A stretch of DNA of 64,000 bases, taken from positions 32,031,301-32,095,300 of the forward strand of contig NW_022145609.1 in assembly GCF_000002235.5 (NCBI RefSeq), in the 5' to 3' direction. Positions 45,935-55,599 of the stretch are shown in pieces. The DNA comes from Strongylocentrotus purpuratus. Its lineage: Eukaryota > Echinodermata > Echinoidea > Camarodonta > Strongylocentrotidae. The notes beneath the pieces are model-generated. The model was not told the DNA's origin. It searched no databases and saw only the letters and a list, made by a program, of their open reading frames with translations. The position numbers were made by a program, and so were the translations under genes. How positions within the stretch are numbered: the stretch's first letter is position 1; each line of letters starts with the position of its first letter.

Positions 45935-46109
45935 TGTATAACCCCACCGGGATTGGGTTTTTTCCTCTATATAAGATGTAACTCTTCGCACCGAGACCTC
46001 CAAAATCTCATGTTTTCCTCGCTCGCTATACGCTCACAAATAAATATTCAGACAATCACATCCAACTGCAAAGTATGATGGTTAAGCATTATCTTGTAGA
46101 AACAAAATA

Positions 46110-47415
46110 TAGGATTTCCCGGCCAGATTCGCGTGTTTTTCATTCGATTTCATTTACTTTGCATTTAAGTTAGCGCAGATCGGCTTTGCCATGCCAATTA
46201 TCATTCAATTTTCCAGTTTTTTGTATTTAATTTAGGATTTTGGTTGAAGGGTTTCATAGATCTGTCATTCAATTTAGAAACTGCTCAACTAGCATTCAAA
46301 TTAATATTTACTTGTCGAAGCGTAATTTTTATCATTCAAATTAACACCTGTCATTCGTATTCGTAATATTTTTATTCAAGTTAGGAATGTTAGGGGAAGA
46401 ATTGCAACAAACTTTTACACTTTTTAAATAATGCAGTTAAAATGCATGATTTTCCGTTGGGGTCTAAGCTGATATTCCATTTATTTATTTTCAGGACAAT
46501 GCAGATGGTTGTAGTCAGACATAAAGTAAAGAAGGGGCGAAATCAAGGGATATGGCATTTCTGAACGGACATGTTCATATACCCGGGAAAGGTGGGGGTA
46601 CCCTCAATCGCCCCTTTTTACTACAGACTCAGAATTTAAAAAAAGTAATTCACATCGTCTCTTATACCCAGCACACCCCTCTTTTTTTCTTAAAGAGTTT
46701 CATAGTTTACTTGCCCGCCAGCAGATCGATGGCTAAAGACATGGCTAAACAATGAATCATGTTCAAATCGTTGACTCTAGTCCCTACCCCAGTCACACTA
46801 TTGTACCCTTCTTCTATAATAAAATTATGATGAAATTATGATAAATTTATGATGAAACATAAGACAAACAACTTCCTTACATGAACATTTACAAATATAC
46901 TGAGACCATCAGGTCCGTAGATGCAAGTTGTTTTTTTTCTTCTTAACAATCAAACTTTAAAAAAATGTTGATGAATATCAGATAAATCTAAAAAGTATAA
47001 GTGTATACATGCAAGAAAATGAAATATGATGAAATACGCATGAAAAAACAATCTTGAAAGAAAAAGAATGAGCTATAAAAAGTGTGTAATAAACGAGAAA
47101 TGTATATTGACCATCAATTTAAGTGCACAAAGTGCAAATTTGAATGCTACAAATGAATTAGAATGCTAAAAGTACACCGTCGCGTTGTCAGAAAATCGTG
47201 TTGCGCCAAATCGAATGACCAAATAGCGAAAGAAGCGCATTGTTCATTAATTTGAATGAAACTTACGTAGATTCTAACAAAAATTCCATAGATTTGAAAA
47301 CTAGAAAAGGAAATATAAACCCGAGATATACCTGACTACACTAAAACCGTCGAATTTGAACGCAAGACAAATTTATTTGAATGACAAACTCACGAATTTG
47401 GCCGGGAAATCCTAT
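46110..47415 (-). mobile_element. 1.3-kb TIR element E, right copy
   Basis: It has inverted ends of its own, TAGGATTTCCCGGCCAGATT at the left and AATTTGGCCGGGAAATCCTA at the right, with TA or ATAT on both sides, suggesting a TA-type duplication (superfamily not decided). It lies reversed relative to 42476-43764, making 1.3-kb inverted arms around copy B of the hAT-like element. No transposase. Confidence 0.8.
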
Positions 47416-47419
47416 ATTG

Positions 47420-48160
47420 TCATCATGATGTGTTATGTAATTATCTGTCTTGTTTCATGACAACTTACGTCAGCCTTACTCGTCGTTTGTTTTGTTCCCT
47501 TTATTGTATTTTCTTTTAGCTTGGTTATTTAAAGTAATTAATTCTTTATATTTCGTGTGCGAACCTCTATGCTGGTATACATAGACTTGAATAACTATTT
47601 ATGTATTTTCTGTGTTTGCTTTGAATTTATCATGTCTCGAAATAAGTAATGTTTAACTCTTTCTAAACCCGCATGCATATTTATGTTTAAATTCCGTACT
47701 TTTCCTGTGTTTGTTCTGTATTTTTCGTTATATCATGCCTCTTTATTGCTTCGGGGGTTAGATATCCCACCCCCAAATAAAAACAAAAACAAATTTCATA
47801 TACTGTTGAACTATATAGACCTTATCAGACCTCCTAACCCATCACCACCACCATCACCTCCACAAAAAAAAGGAAAAAAATGTTTGGTTCATATTCGGAT
47901 TGCATTACTATACCACTTTGTACGCTACATAACGCGATAACCTTCAAGGTCCGAAAGTGTTCAAGCTCCCTATACTATCCCCAAACAAAACACAATTCTA
48001 CCCCCCCCCCCCCTCTCTCGCCCTCTCCGGGCAGTAACTAGATAATGGTCTGATCCAACCCCGCTATATAATTTGTAGGTCCATAAGTCATACTAAAAAG
48101 CTACCCTTTATAAAACAACATTATTGTCGTCTAGACAATTACTAGTTTCTGAAATAGCAA
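47420..48160. other. Stretch without recognisable gene
   Basis: AT-rich with a C run near 48001. Only short frames are present. Nothing could be assigned. Confidence 0.4.
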
Positions 48161-48164
48161 ACTC

Positions 48165-48750
48165 AGTGACGTAGCCTGTATACGATCAGTCGGGGGCAGG
48201 GTGGTGGGGCTAGATTTCCAACAAGGAGGACAAATTACGATAGGATTATATTATGTGTGTTATGTTTCATTTCTTCTTCTTTTTTGTCCCGGGGATGTCT
48301 CTATATAATTATCAAAGATAGAAGGTAAAATAAACCTACCGTAAAAGACAAATATTTAGCCCCCCACATCTACGCCATAGCCGTGGGGGTGCCCTCCATC
48401 CAAAATTACACTTGGTTATTACTTAGCATTTTGTGTATTGAGAGCTTAAGCCTATATATATATATTTTTTTTAATGAATAACGACCCTCATTCCGTATTA
48501 CGAATAGCGACCCTAACCCTATAGGCCTACTACGAATTTCGTATTATGAATAGAGACCCTCATTTCGTATTATGAATAGCGACCGTCTGCTCCTATTATG
48601 AATAGCGACCCTCATTCCGTATTATGAATAGCGACCCTCTACTCCTATTATAACAGCGACCCTCATTTCGTATTATGAATAGCGACCATCTGCTCCTATT
48701 ATGAACAGCGACCCTCATTTCGTATTATGAATAGCGACCCTCTGCTCCTA
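48165..48750 (+). repeat. Repeat unit with TATGAATAGCGACCC minisatellite, copy 2 (left part)
   Basis: Blocks GGACAAATTACGATAGGATT, TATGTGTGTTATGTTTC and CTACGCCATAGCCGTGGGGG match copy 1. They are followed by clean 26-28 base units ATTATGAATAGCGACCCTC(ATTTCGT/TGCTCCT) to 48750. The array is interrupted by the palindrome 48751-49651 and resumes at 49660. Confidence 0.75.
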
Positions 48751-49651
48751 GGTGGAATATTTTAGTTTTACCCCAATTTATGGAATTGTTTTAAAAATCA
48801 TTTAAAAATAATAGATATAGATAATAGTATACATTCTCAGATTTTATTGAATAATAACTTGCCAATGTGTGTTTTGCGGAACTGCTAAAGCATATGTATG
48901 CTACTATGCTTATCAACTAGGGGACCTACGCTCTCAAGTCATAAATGACAGTAATGAGGATTAATGCCCCACAAAAGGGCACTAATATAGCACATCGACA
49001 CGGTTTTGATCCTGGGGCCTCACAGTTACGAGGCCATTGTTTTGTCACTGAACCATGACTGTACGCAGCGGGGGCTAGGGTAGGGGGCAGTTTCCATAAA
49101 CAAACAAAAACACAGAAAAAGCAATAAATTTTCAATAATTTATTGCATTTTACCCCGGTCCCCAACATAAAAAAATCCTCTGGACGGCTTTGCATTATGG
49201 CTCAAGGCAAAGGCACACATAATTTTTTGTTTTTGTTAGGCACCGGGATTAAATGCAATAAATTATTGAAAATTTATTGAATTTTCTGTTTGTTTTTTTA
49301 ATTTATGGAAACAGCCCCCTACCCCAGCCCCCGCTGCGTACAGTCATGGTTCAGTGACAAAGCAATGGCCTTGTAACTGTGAGGCCCCAGGATCAAAACC
49401 GTGTCGATGTGCTATATTAGTGCCCTTTTGTGGGGCATTAATCCTCATTACTGTCATTTATGACTTAAGGGCATAGGTCCCCTAGTTGATAAGCATAGTA
49501 GCATACTCATGCTTTAGCAGTCACGCAAAACACACATTGGCAAATTATTATTCAATAAAATCTGAGAATGTATACTATTATCTAGATCTATTATTTTTAA
49601 ATTATTTTTAAAATAATTCCATTAATTGGAATTAAAAAAAAATATTCCACC
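48751..49651. mobile_element. 0.9-kb palindromic element with tRNA-like arms
   Basis: The ends are GGTGGAATATTTT and AAATATTCCACC, and two arms of about 425 bases (48751-49183 and 49226-49651) are near-complements around a short spacer. Read outward from the centre, each arm has TGGTTCAGTGACAAAGCAAT (box A-like; 49347-49357 in the right arm) and GGATCAAAACC (box B-like; 49390-49400), which suggests a tRNA-derived short retroposon copied into both arms. It is inserted in the minisatellite. Confidence 0.75.
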
Positions 49652-49659
49652 TTTATGAG

Positions 49660-50225
49660 CGACAGTGTATGAACAGCGACCCTCATTTCGTATTATGAAT
49701 AGCGACCCTCTGCTCCTATTATGAACAGCGACCCTCATTTCGTATTATGAATAGAGACCCTCATTTCGTATTTTGAATAGCGGTCCTTATGGAAAATGAC
49801 CCTCAACGTAAATTATGAATAGCGCCCCTTCTTCATGTTGATGAATAGCGATCCCGATTCCTTATTATGAATAGCGGTCCTTACGAGTAATAATAATAAT
49901 AATACTCTGTTTTTATATAGCGTTTATTGCAATCACTAAGCGCTTCCAAACTTGGAGATTATTAGCCGGCTTTAGCTGTGCTGCCATTAAGGCGCTCTAG
50001 CATTTCAAAGAATGAATTCCTGCCATGTACCCTCAATGTGAGCTATGAATAGCGACCCTCATCCCACATTGTGAATAGCGGTCCTTACGATTAACGGTCC
50101 TTATGAATAGCGGTCCCGTAGGTATGGGAAGTTACACGTTATGAATATAGCGGTCCTTATGAATAGCGGTCCCGTAGGTATGGGAAGTTACACGTTATGA
50201 ATATAGCGGTCCTTATGAATAGCGA
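49660..50225 (+). repeat. TATGAATAGCGACCC minisatellite, copy 2 (right part)
   Basis: Units of ATTATGAATAGCG(ACC/GTC)CTCAT continue after the palindrome, with an exact duplication near 50105-50215 (GCGGTCCCGTAGGTATGGGA twice). A SINE tail fragment lies at 49889-50030. Confidence 0.75.
49889..50030 (-). mobile_element. SINE 3' fragment
   Basis: On the minus strand, GGAAGCGCTTAGTGATTGC, then CGCTATATAAAAACAG and an ATT triplet tail (49889-49905), matching the 3' body of the SINE at 29548-29903. The tRNA-like head is missing. Confidence 0.6.
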
Positions 50226-50229
50226 CCAG

Positions 50230-50770
50230 ACTCTGAGACCACGACACAATCGGACACATCTACATGGTAACATGACAAAGCATCTAACTATAACGCATTA
50301 TAATTTCTTTCCAAAATTGTTGATAAAGCTTACAGATACTTTATAAACATAAAAAGCATTTTCTCTGAGAAATGCCAGCTTCCATCCAATTATATACATT
50401 TGGTCCAATGTTTTTAGATATGCACCAAATATCTTTTAATACATAGGCATATAGTATCTTTAAATAAAAAAAGATTCACCTCGTCATTTTGTAATTAAAG
50501 TGCAATTAATATGTGGAAAAGGAAAGCAACTGTCGTCTGATATTAGTATATAAACATTTATATAAAAGAAAAGAAAAGAAAGAAAAATAGGGGGAACTTC
50601 AACAATGAGCTTGAGTCGAGCATTTTATTGAGAACGTCAATTTTGATTAGATTTGCTGTTCATTTATATACTATATACATTATCACACATAAATATCATT
50701 TTTTTTCTTCATGTATGGTCACATAAAATCATACATAGAAAAAGAGGTCGTTATAAGCACAGCTTAAAGC
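50230..50770. other. Stretch without recognisable gene
   Basis: AT-rich, short frames only. Nothing could be assigned. Confidence 0.4.
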
Positions 50771-50774
50771 CCGA

Positions 50775-50965
50775 CTGCATTACTTATAGCTACTTGCGCC
50801 CTCTTTATAGCAAACAATGCCTAATCGGTGACCAATGGTCCCCCATGATCCTCCTTTCTTATATTATTGAGAGCTGATTTAATGAGATAACCACCTGTCA
50901 GTGACCTTACAGGGTGGTCTAATCTCTCCTGTAAACTAGTAGGCTCACAGATGGGCTTTAAGGTG
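50775..50965 (+). repeat. Interspersed repeat R, copy 2
   Basis: Same orientation and phrases as 18510-18700 (TATAGCTACTTGCGCCCTCT, CAAACAATGCCTAATCGGTG, AACCACCTGTC, CAGATGGGCTTTAA), with a few indels. Its nature is unknown. Confidence 0.75.
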
Positions 50966-51001
50966 ACGACCACATCATAATTGTAAGAAGCACATCAGTG
51001 T

Positions 51002-51421
51002 CAGGCGCGGATCTACGGGGGGGGGGGGGTTTAGGGGGTTTAAACCCCCCCCCCTTGGGCGGCCCAAAAAAAAAAAAAAAAAAAAAAAAAAGAAAGAAAA
51101 AAGAACGCACGCTGGAGAGAAACCCTTTCAAGTGCAAATATTGTGAGAAGATATTCAACTCATCTGGTAACTTAACCAAACACATGATAACTCTGGATAT
51201 AACTGTGTATTTACTGTTACTTGATTTAAAAAGACGTTATCATGCACTGCTTTTTATGGTCTCCATTGTGTTAATAGATGCCAGGAAAACATCACTTACG
51301 GAGTTCAAATAAACACCCCCAAAAAAATCGGCTCGCCGCTTCGCGGCTCATGGACGATGCTCCGCATCGTCATTATTTTGGTCAACCCCCCCCCCTTAGC
51401 AAAAAGCTAGATCCGCCCCTG
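51002..51421 (+). mobile_element. Short TIR element carrying a decayed zinc-finger fragment
   Basis: It starts CAGGCGCGGATCTACGG and ends GCTAGATCCGCCCCTG, flanked on both sides by AGTGT (50997-51001 and 51422-51426). The duplication is only 5 bases, so the superfamily is uncertain despite hAT-like ends. Inside, between G/A runs and a CGGCTCGCCGCTTCGCGG block, lies part of a C2H2 zinc-finger gene (51100-51190). Confidence 0.7.
51100..51190 (+). pseudogene. C2H2 zinc-finger fragment inside a transposon
   Basis: One frame reads RTHAGEKPF, the linker between C2H2 fingers. The next frame reads FKCKYCEKIFNSSGNLTKHM, a finger with C-x2-C, the hydrophobic F and L, and the first histidine. Linker and finger are separated by one extra T in a TTTC run, and the second histidine position is leucine. 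It is therefore a dead piece of a host zinc-finger gene, which normally binds DNA, held within a 420-bp element. No other fingers are visible nearby. Confidence 0.75.
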
Positions 51422-51426
51422 AGTGT

Positions 51427-51945
51427 TCGGAAAAGTTTCTTCGTATTATTAACAACAGAACGACATTTGTGCAATGTGTCAGACTGGGGACAGGGGCTTT
51501 CTTTTCCGTTTCAAAGTATAATACAGCCTTCTTTACCAACTTATATAAAAGCCTCATTATCATTAATCTAGCTCTTTCTGAGGGCCCTCGTTATATAGGG
51601 CAGTCATGGACGTGGCTTTATTTAAACATACTCCAAGTGATTCTCTTTTAACAAGACTTTGTCTATGCTATATTAAACATCTTGGGTTTCCTTCACAATG
51701 CAACATCTTGGACTTAAAAACAATGTGTGGGATTATAGGGAATAACCTTACACGGTAGTACAGGACTTATAGGTGCAGTACAGAGCATATTATGGATCAT
51801 ATAGCGAGGCTATGGGAGTAGTCGGTGCCATCTACACAGAGTTTGGCCAGTTGGATTGAGTTGGTCACACCACGGCGTATATATTATCTTTACTTTTGTG
51901 CCTAAGCATATTTTACTCAAGACCGGGCATGCAAACAAAAGATAT
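51427..51945. other. Stretch without recognisable gene
   Basis: Mixed sequence with short frames. Nothing could be assigned. Confidence 0.4.
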
Positions 51946-53650
51946 TTCAACTTTCAAGTTTCAGGTTTTATTTGTTCCACATTTTACAGAAAATATAAAC
52001 ATACATCTAAAATAAAAATTATACAATAAAGTTGTAGTATAAAGTGAGCACATATTAAGCTAGCACATTATCAATGATTCTCAAGTCATAAAATAGATTA
52101 AGTAGAATGTGAGGAACCTATTAAAAAAGCAATGCTTGTATAATATAGGTTCCTGAAAAAATAAGTAATGTTGATGGAAAACAGTAGCAGTAGAGAAAGA
52201 CGTAATTTAGAGGAGAGAATTTAAAACACAATGAAAATAAGGACATTTGTATACAAAATATTGCATTAGCACCAATACCCAAGTCACCCGGTTAAAATGC
52301 GTAGTCGAAATGCGTAGTCACCCGAGCAATTTAGTAAGCATAGCACAAAGCAATAATTTGTTTATAAACATTACAAAACCGGAACATGCACCATTAATTA
52401 ACATTTAAGATTATCATTGAAGAAAAAAGGACTGTGAGGAGGGTAAACAAATTATATTAGATGTAAGAATTTAAAAGAAAAATTCGAAGTTTGCGTTTAG
52501 AGCAATTTAACAATGGTGCTTCCTTAACCTCCGAATCCAAACCATTCCAAAAAGAGGGACCGGTATACATGATTGCTTTGGGGTAAAAACTGTCCGGATT
52601 GGGGGGAGATGGCAGTTGTCTCTTTGTCTTGTGGGATAGGAGTGAATAACGCTGTTCAAAGCGAACATAGGAGGGAATATGTTGGGCAAATCATCCTTAC
52701 TTAGCTGATACATGAACATTCCGAGGAAATAATTGTATAAATCAGGTACTTTCAGAAAACGATTTGCAAGAAATAATACGTTAGTGTGTGCCTGGAAATC
52801 TGCCAGATTTATTATTTTATTGCTCTTTTTTGGATAATGAAAATCGAATTGATTTTTGTTTTTGAACAATTTCCCCACGCTAGCACCCCGTAGTTTAGAC
52901 AAGGAAGCAGCAGAGTTGAGTATAATATTTTTAAGACATGAGATGGAAAAAAAAGTTTTCAACTTATTTATTACACCTACGTTCCTAGACAACAGTTTAC
53001 AATCATGATCACTTTGAGTATTCCATGTTAATTTACAGTTAATAAAAAGACCAAGAAATTCAATGGAGTTTATTTGGGTTAAGGGTAAGCCATTAACCAA
53101 AACTTGTCCTGGTAGCTCAGATAGTGTATTGCCGAAAATCATAAAATTAGTTTTGTTCAGATTCAGGGACAATTTGTTTGCTTGTATCCATTCAGCTACG
53201 AAAAGCAATTCAAAATTCAGGGAATCAACAAGAATTCTAGGATTGGGATGTGAGCAAAAAATGCTTGAGTCGTCTGCAAAGTGTAGGAACGAGAGAACTG
53301 TAGTGGAATTTATGAAATCGTTTATATAGATAATAAAAAGAAGCGGGCCCAAGAGAGAGCCTTGTGGCACCCCACAAGTTGTTGATTCAATACTTGAGTT
53401 ACAATCATTTATAGAGACAAATTGGGTTCTGTTGGTAAGGTAATTTCTGAACCACTCCAAGGCCGTTCCTCGAATGCCATAATAGGCAAGTTTATATGGT
53501 AAAATTTCGTGATTAATTGTCGAAGGCCTTGGAGAAGCACGTCCATCAATTTAACAGTGATTATTCTAAAATGCTTATAGTGGGACCTCTCCATGTGTAA
53601 AAGGTCTACCGATATATAGTTGGAGGTCAAACTACGAACTGGTCTTATGG
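51946..53650 (-). mobile_element. Decayed LINE (same group as 4053-5936), copy 2
   Basis: On the minus strand the element ends AAATAAAACCTGAAACTTGA at about 51950-51985, an AAACTTG-type tail like that of copy 1. The 3' untranslated region runs to about 52500 and the reverse transcriptase to about 53590. It is 5' truncated; no endonuclease is visible. It lies just downstream of the lectin gene on the same strand. Confidence 0.8.
52507..53590 (-). pseudogene. LINE reverse transcriptase, degraded
   Basis: The readable frame gives NHEILPYKLAYYGIRGTALE, the motif B run CGVPQGSLLGPLLFIIYIND, motif C FADDSS, KLSLNLNKTNF and SIEFLGLFIN, in the order expected of a non-LTR reverse transcriptase. Motif A is broken: SKAFD and TINHEIL lie in different frames near 53545. 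The thumb and C-terminal part are shortened and shuffled (a ...NSAASLSKLRG stretch replaces the usual LYGTLILPYL), though HSYPTRQ survives. The apparent start at 53460 is a TTG inside the domain. Best relative in the window is 4107-5474. Confidence 0.8.
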
Positions 53651-53755
53651 CGCAAAGTGCATAATTATCAGAAATATTGCTATATCAATAATTATTGATT
53701 CGAACCATCTGCTTTCGAGCACCCCTTCACGCCTCCCCCCCCCCCCCACTCACAT

Positions 53756-53826
53756 AGTACACACAAACCCTCCAGGACCCTCCTGGCGCCCTCGCGCGTG
53801 CACACACACACACACACACACACTCG
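53756..53826. repeat. CA microsatellite
   Basis: GCGCGTGCACACACACACAC and following CA units at about 53795-53822, after a C run. It lies about 200 bases downstream of the lectin stop codon. Confidence 0.85.
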
Positions 53827-53895
53827 CACATAATTATCAGCACTGAATTTCCATTTTTGTCTTTAGCATAATTGTTTATATATAGAGACATAACA

Positions 53896-53901
53896 TTTAT
53901 T
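53896..53901 (-). terminator. Candidate polyadenylation signal of the lectin gene
   Basis: AATAAA on the minus strand, about 115 bases after the lectin stop codon, in AT-rich sequence. It is the first canonical signal downstream of the stop. Confidence 0.5.
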
Positions 53902-54015
53902 AGTATAAAATATAATAGCAATAAAAGAAAAATACATCCGTTTCCAATTTTTTCAAGGAAAAAAACTGATCACTTTAACCCTTTAAAAAAACATTTCCTG
54001 AAAAGATCTAAATGG

Positions 54016-55420
54016 TTAGTTCGACCATATTTGAAGTTTACAGATGAAGTAATGGACAACCCCTGAGGGTGGTTGTACACACGGTCCATCACGCCACAGT
54101 CCAGGGTAAATGCGGGCCGCTCCCGATCGGATAACGCCGCAGTCAGAATTAGTTGTACTGGCGTCTGGTTGACGTGGTGCCCATGCGGTGTAGTCGATGT
54201 CGGACCCGTCTGACCACTTGAATTCACCTTCGGTGGTCAAATCGTGAATGCCAAGCCAAAGTCCTCCGATAGTATCCTAAAAAATATGTACGGGAGTATG
54301 TTTACTAGTATTTGGAATGACGTTGAATGGTTTAGATTAAATCTATGTAATACAGTGGCGTAATGAGAGGGGGTCAGAACTGATTCGCATCACCACCAAG
54401 TAGCATAACGCAGGGGCGGCGTGCGTCTTCCAGAATATGAAGGGGGACCTACAAAGGGAAACAGTAAAAAAAAATACTGATAATATCTATAAAAGCGAGC
54501 GAGCGTAGTGAGCGAATTCTATGAAAAAAATTATACTGGAAAAAGGGGTGCGCCAGAGAACGCGCAACATGCTGACGCAGCCCTACGCCAATTAGCAATA
54601 ACGCATTGTGTGCAAAATGCATTAGACAAAATAATAAAATATGGAAACTTACGTCTTTCTTTCGTGAAGTTTCGTAGAGAATATTGATGAAGTTTTGCTC
54701 TGCATGAGAATGAACCGAGACCAAATGAGCCAAAGTGTCCATGCTTGCTAGCCCGCCCCCTAGAGAGGGCACGGTGTAACTCTGGCAAAACGTCTCGGCA
54801 TCGGACCAAGTCAAATTCTGGCTAAACAACCTGTCGAAAGGATAAAATAATTTCACGAAGATTGACATATAAATAGCCTGGCGGGGCTACTCACATATTA
54901 AGACATCCGAGGGTGTGCCGCTGTACCGAGTCACTTTTTCATACAAATATCCCTAAACATGGGTCCCATTTTTAACAGAAATATCCCAAAAACAAGGGTC
55001 CGTTTTGATACCAAGGCCTCGTCTTACATGCGCAGATACAGGGGGATGGCCGAGCAGGCCTTGGCCCCCTTCTACCCCCCCCCCTTCCCCCAAAAAGCGC
55101 TCACTATGCCACCCCCTCCCACTGAGCGAAATATCGACCGGCGCGATTTTCAAATTTTCGGAGTCAAAATAGGGAAAAAAATATAAGTGCTCACAGACAG
55201 AGAATTCAGGGATTAAAAGTAAAACAGGAGTGATGTCGCAAAAGAGGGGAGCTAGAGAGAAACAAGGAGGAGGGGGGGGGGGGGGGAGCTATAGGAGTAG
55301 CAGAACTTACCTGTAACAATGTCGATCAAAGGCTGTCCAAAACGTAGGGCAGCAACAGCCCGCATCCACCCCCGTGGGAATGGCAAGCAGAAGGATAGCT
55401 GATGCGACAAGGAGCAACAT
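54016..55420 (-). CDS. Secreted C-type lectin, echinoidin-like, three exons
   Basis: Predicted exons are 55420-55311, 54830-54653 and 54276-54016, with GTAAG donors and AG acceptors at every junction and one frame throughout, giving 182 residues. ATG at 55420 sits in GACCATGT and starts a signal peptide (residues 1-20, MLLLVASAILLLAIPTGVDA). The mature protein begins GCCCPTFWTAFDRHCYR and is a single carbohydrate-recognition domain: TWSDAETFCQ (44-53), LVSVHSHAEQNF, WLGIHD (103-108), EGEFKWSDG, QPD (132-134), DCG (141-143), WRDGPC (157-162) and FICK (173-176). QPD usually means galactose-type binding, calcium dependent. WRD stands where most family members have WND, so one calcium ligand may be altered. 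NLT (42-44) is a possible glycosylation site. Introns of 376 and 480 bases hold transposon pieces. By family, a humoral or coelomocyte lectin; ligand and expression are not shown here. Confidence 0.9.
54353..54460. repeat. Transposon-derived fragments in lectin intron 2
   Basis: CAGTGGCGTAATGAG and GCATCACCACCAAG match internal blocks of the CAGGCGCCGGAAG hAT-like family (33690-33750), followed by GCAGGGGCGGCGTGCGTC. The intron between exons 2 and 3 therefore contains an old insertion. Confidence 0.5.
54886..55100 (+). repeat. Transposon-derived fragments in lectin intron 1
   Basis: CTACTCACATATTAAGACAT and ATCCCTAAACATGGGT match the start of 40956-42075. Further on, CAGGGGGATGGCCGAGC and AGGCCTTGGCCCCC match the left end of 13698-16340. 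The intron carries pieces of two repeat families. Confidence 0.6.
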
Positions 55421-55464
55421 GGTCTTATCTCGAAGATCCAGCTCTAAGACATCTATTTTCCTAC

Positions 55465-55589
55465 AGTTAATGTTAGATATTGACAACTCTGCATTGACCG
55501 TCAATAATATTATAGTCCCGTCTCAACAACCACGGTTTACGTTGATAATCCAAAATATGTCGTCAGATCATGTATTTTTCTGAACTTAC
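55465..55589 (-). other. Possible intron in the lectin 5' untranslated region
   Basis: On the minus strand TTATGATCT|GTAAGT (donor, 55589) and AACTGTAG|GAAAATAG (acceptor, about 55465) could remove 125 bases upstream of the start codon. The acceptor has a poor pyrimidine tract. No TATA box is clear further upstream. Confidence 0.25.
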
Positions 55590-55599
55590 AGATCATAAA

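Noticed and set aside
43119-46755. A 67-codon frame conserved in both copies of element E (43119-43322 minus, 46552-46755 plus)
   Set aside because: The two copies differ at eight bases in the frame and all eight change the amino acid, with no silent change. That is what a neutral sequence at this divergence gives, not a protein under constraint.
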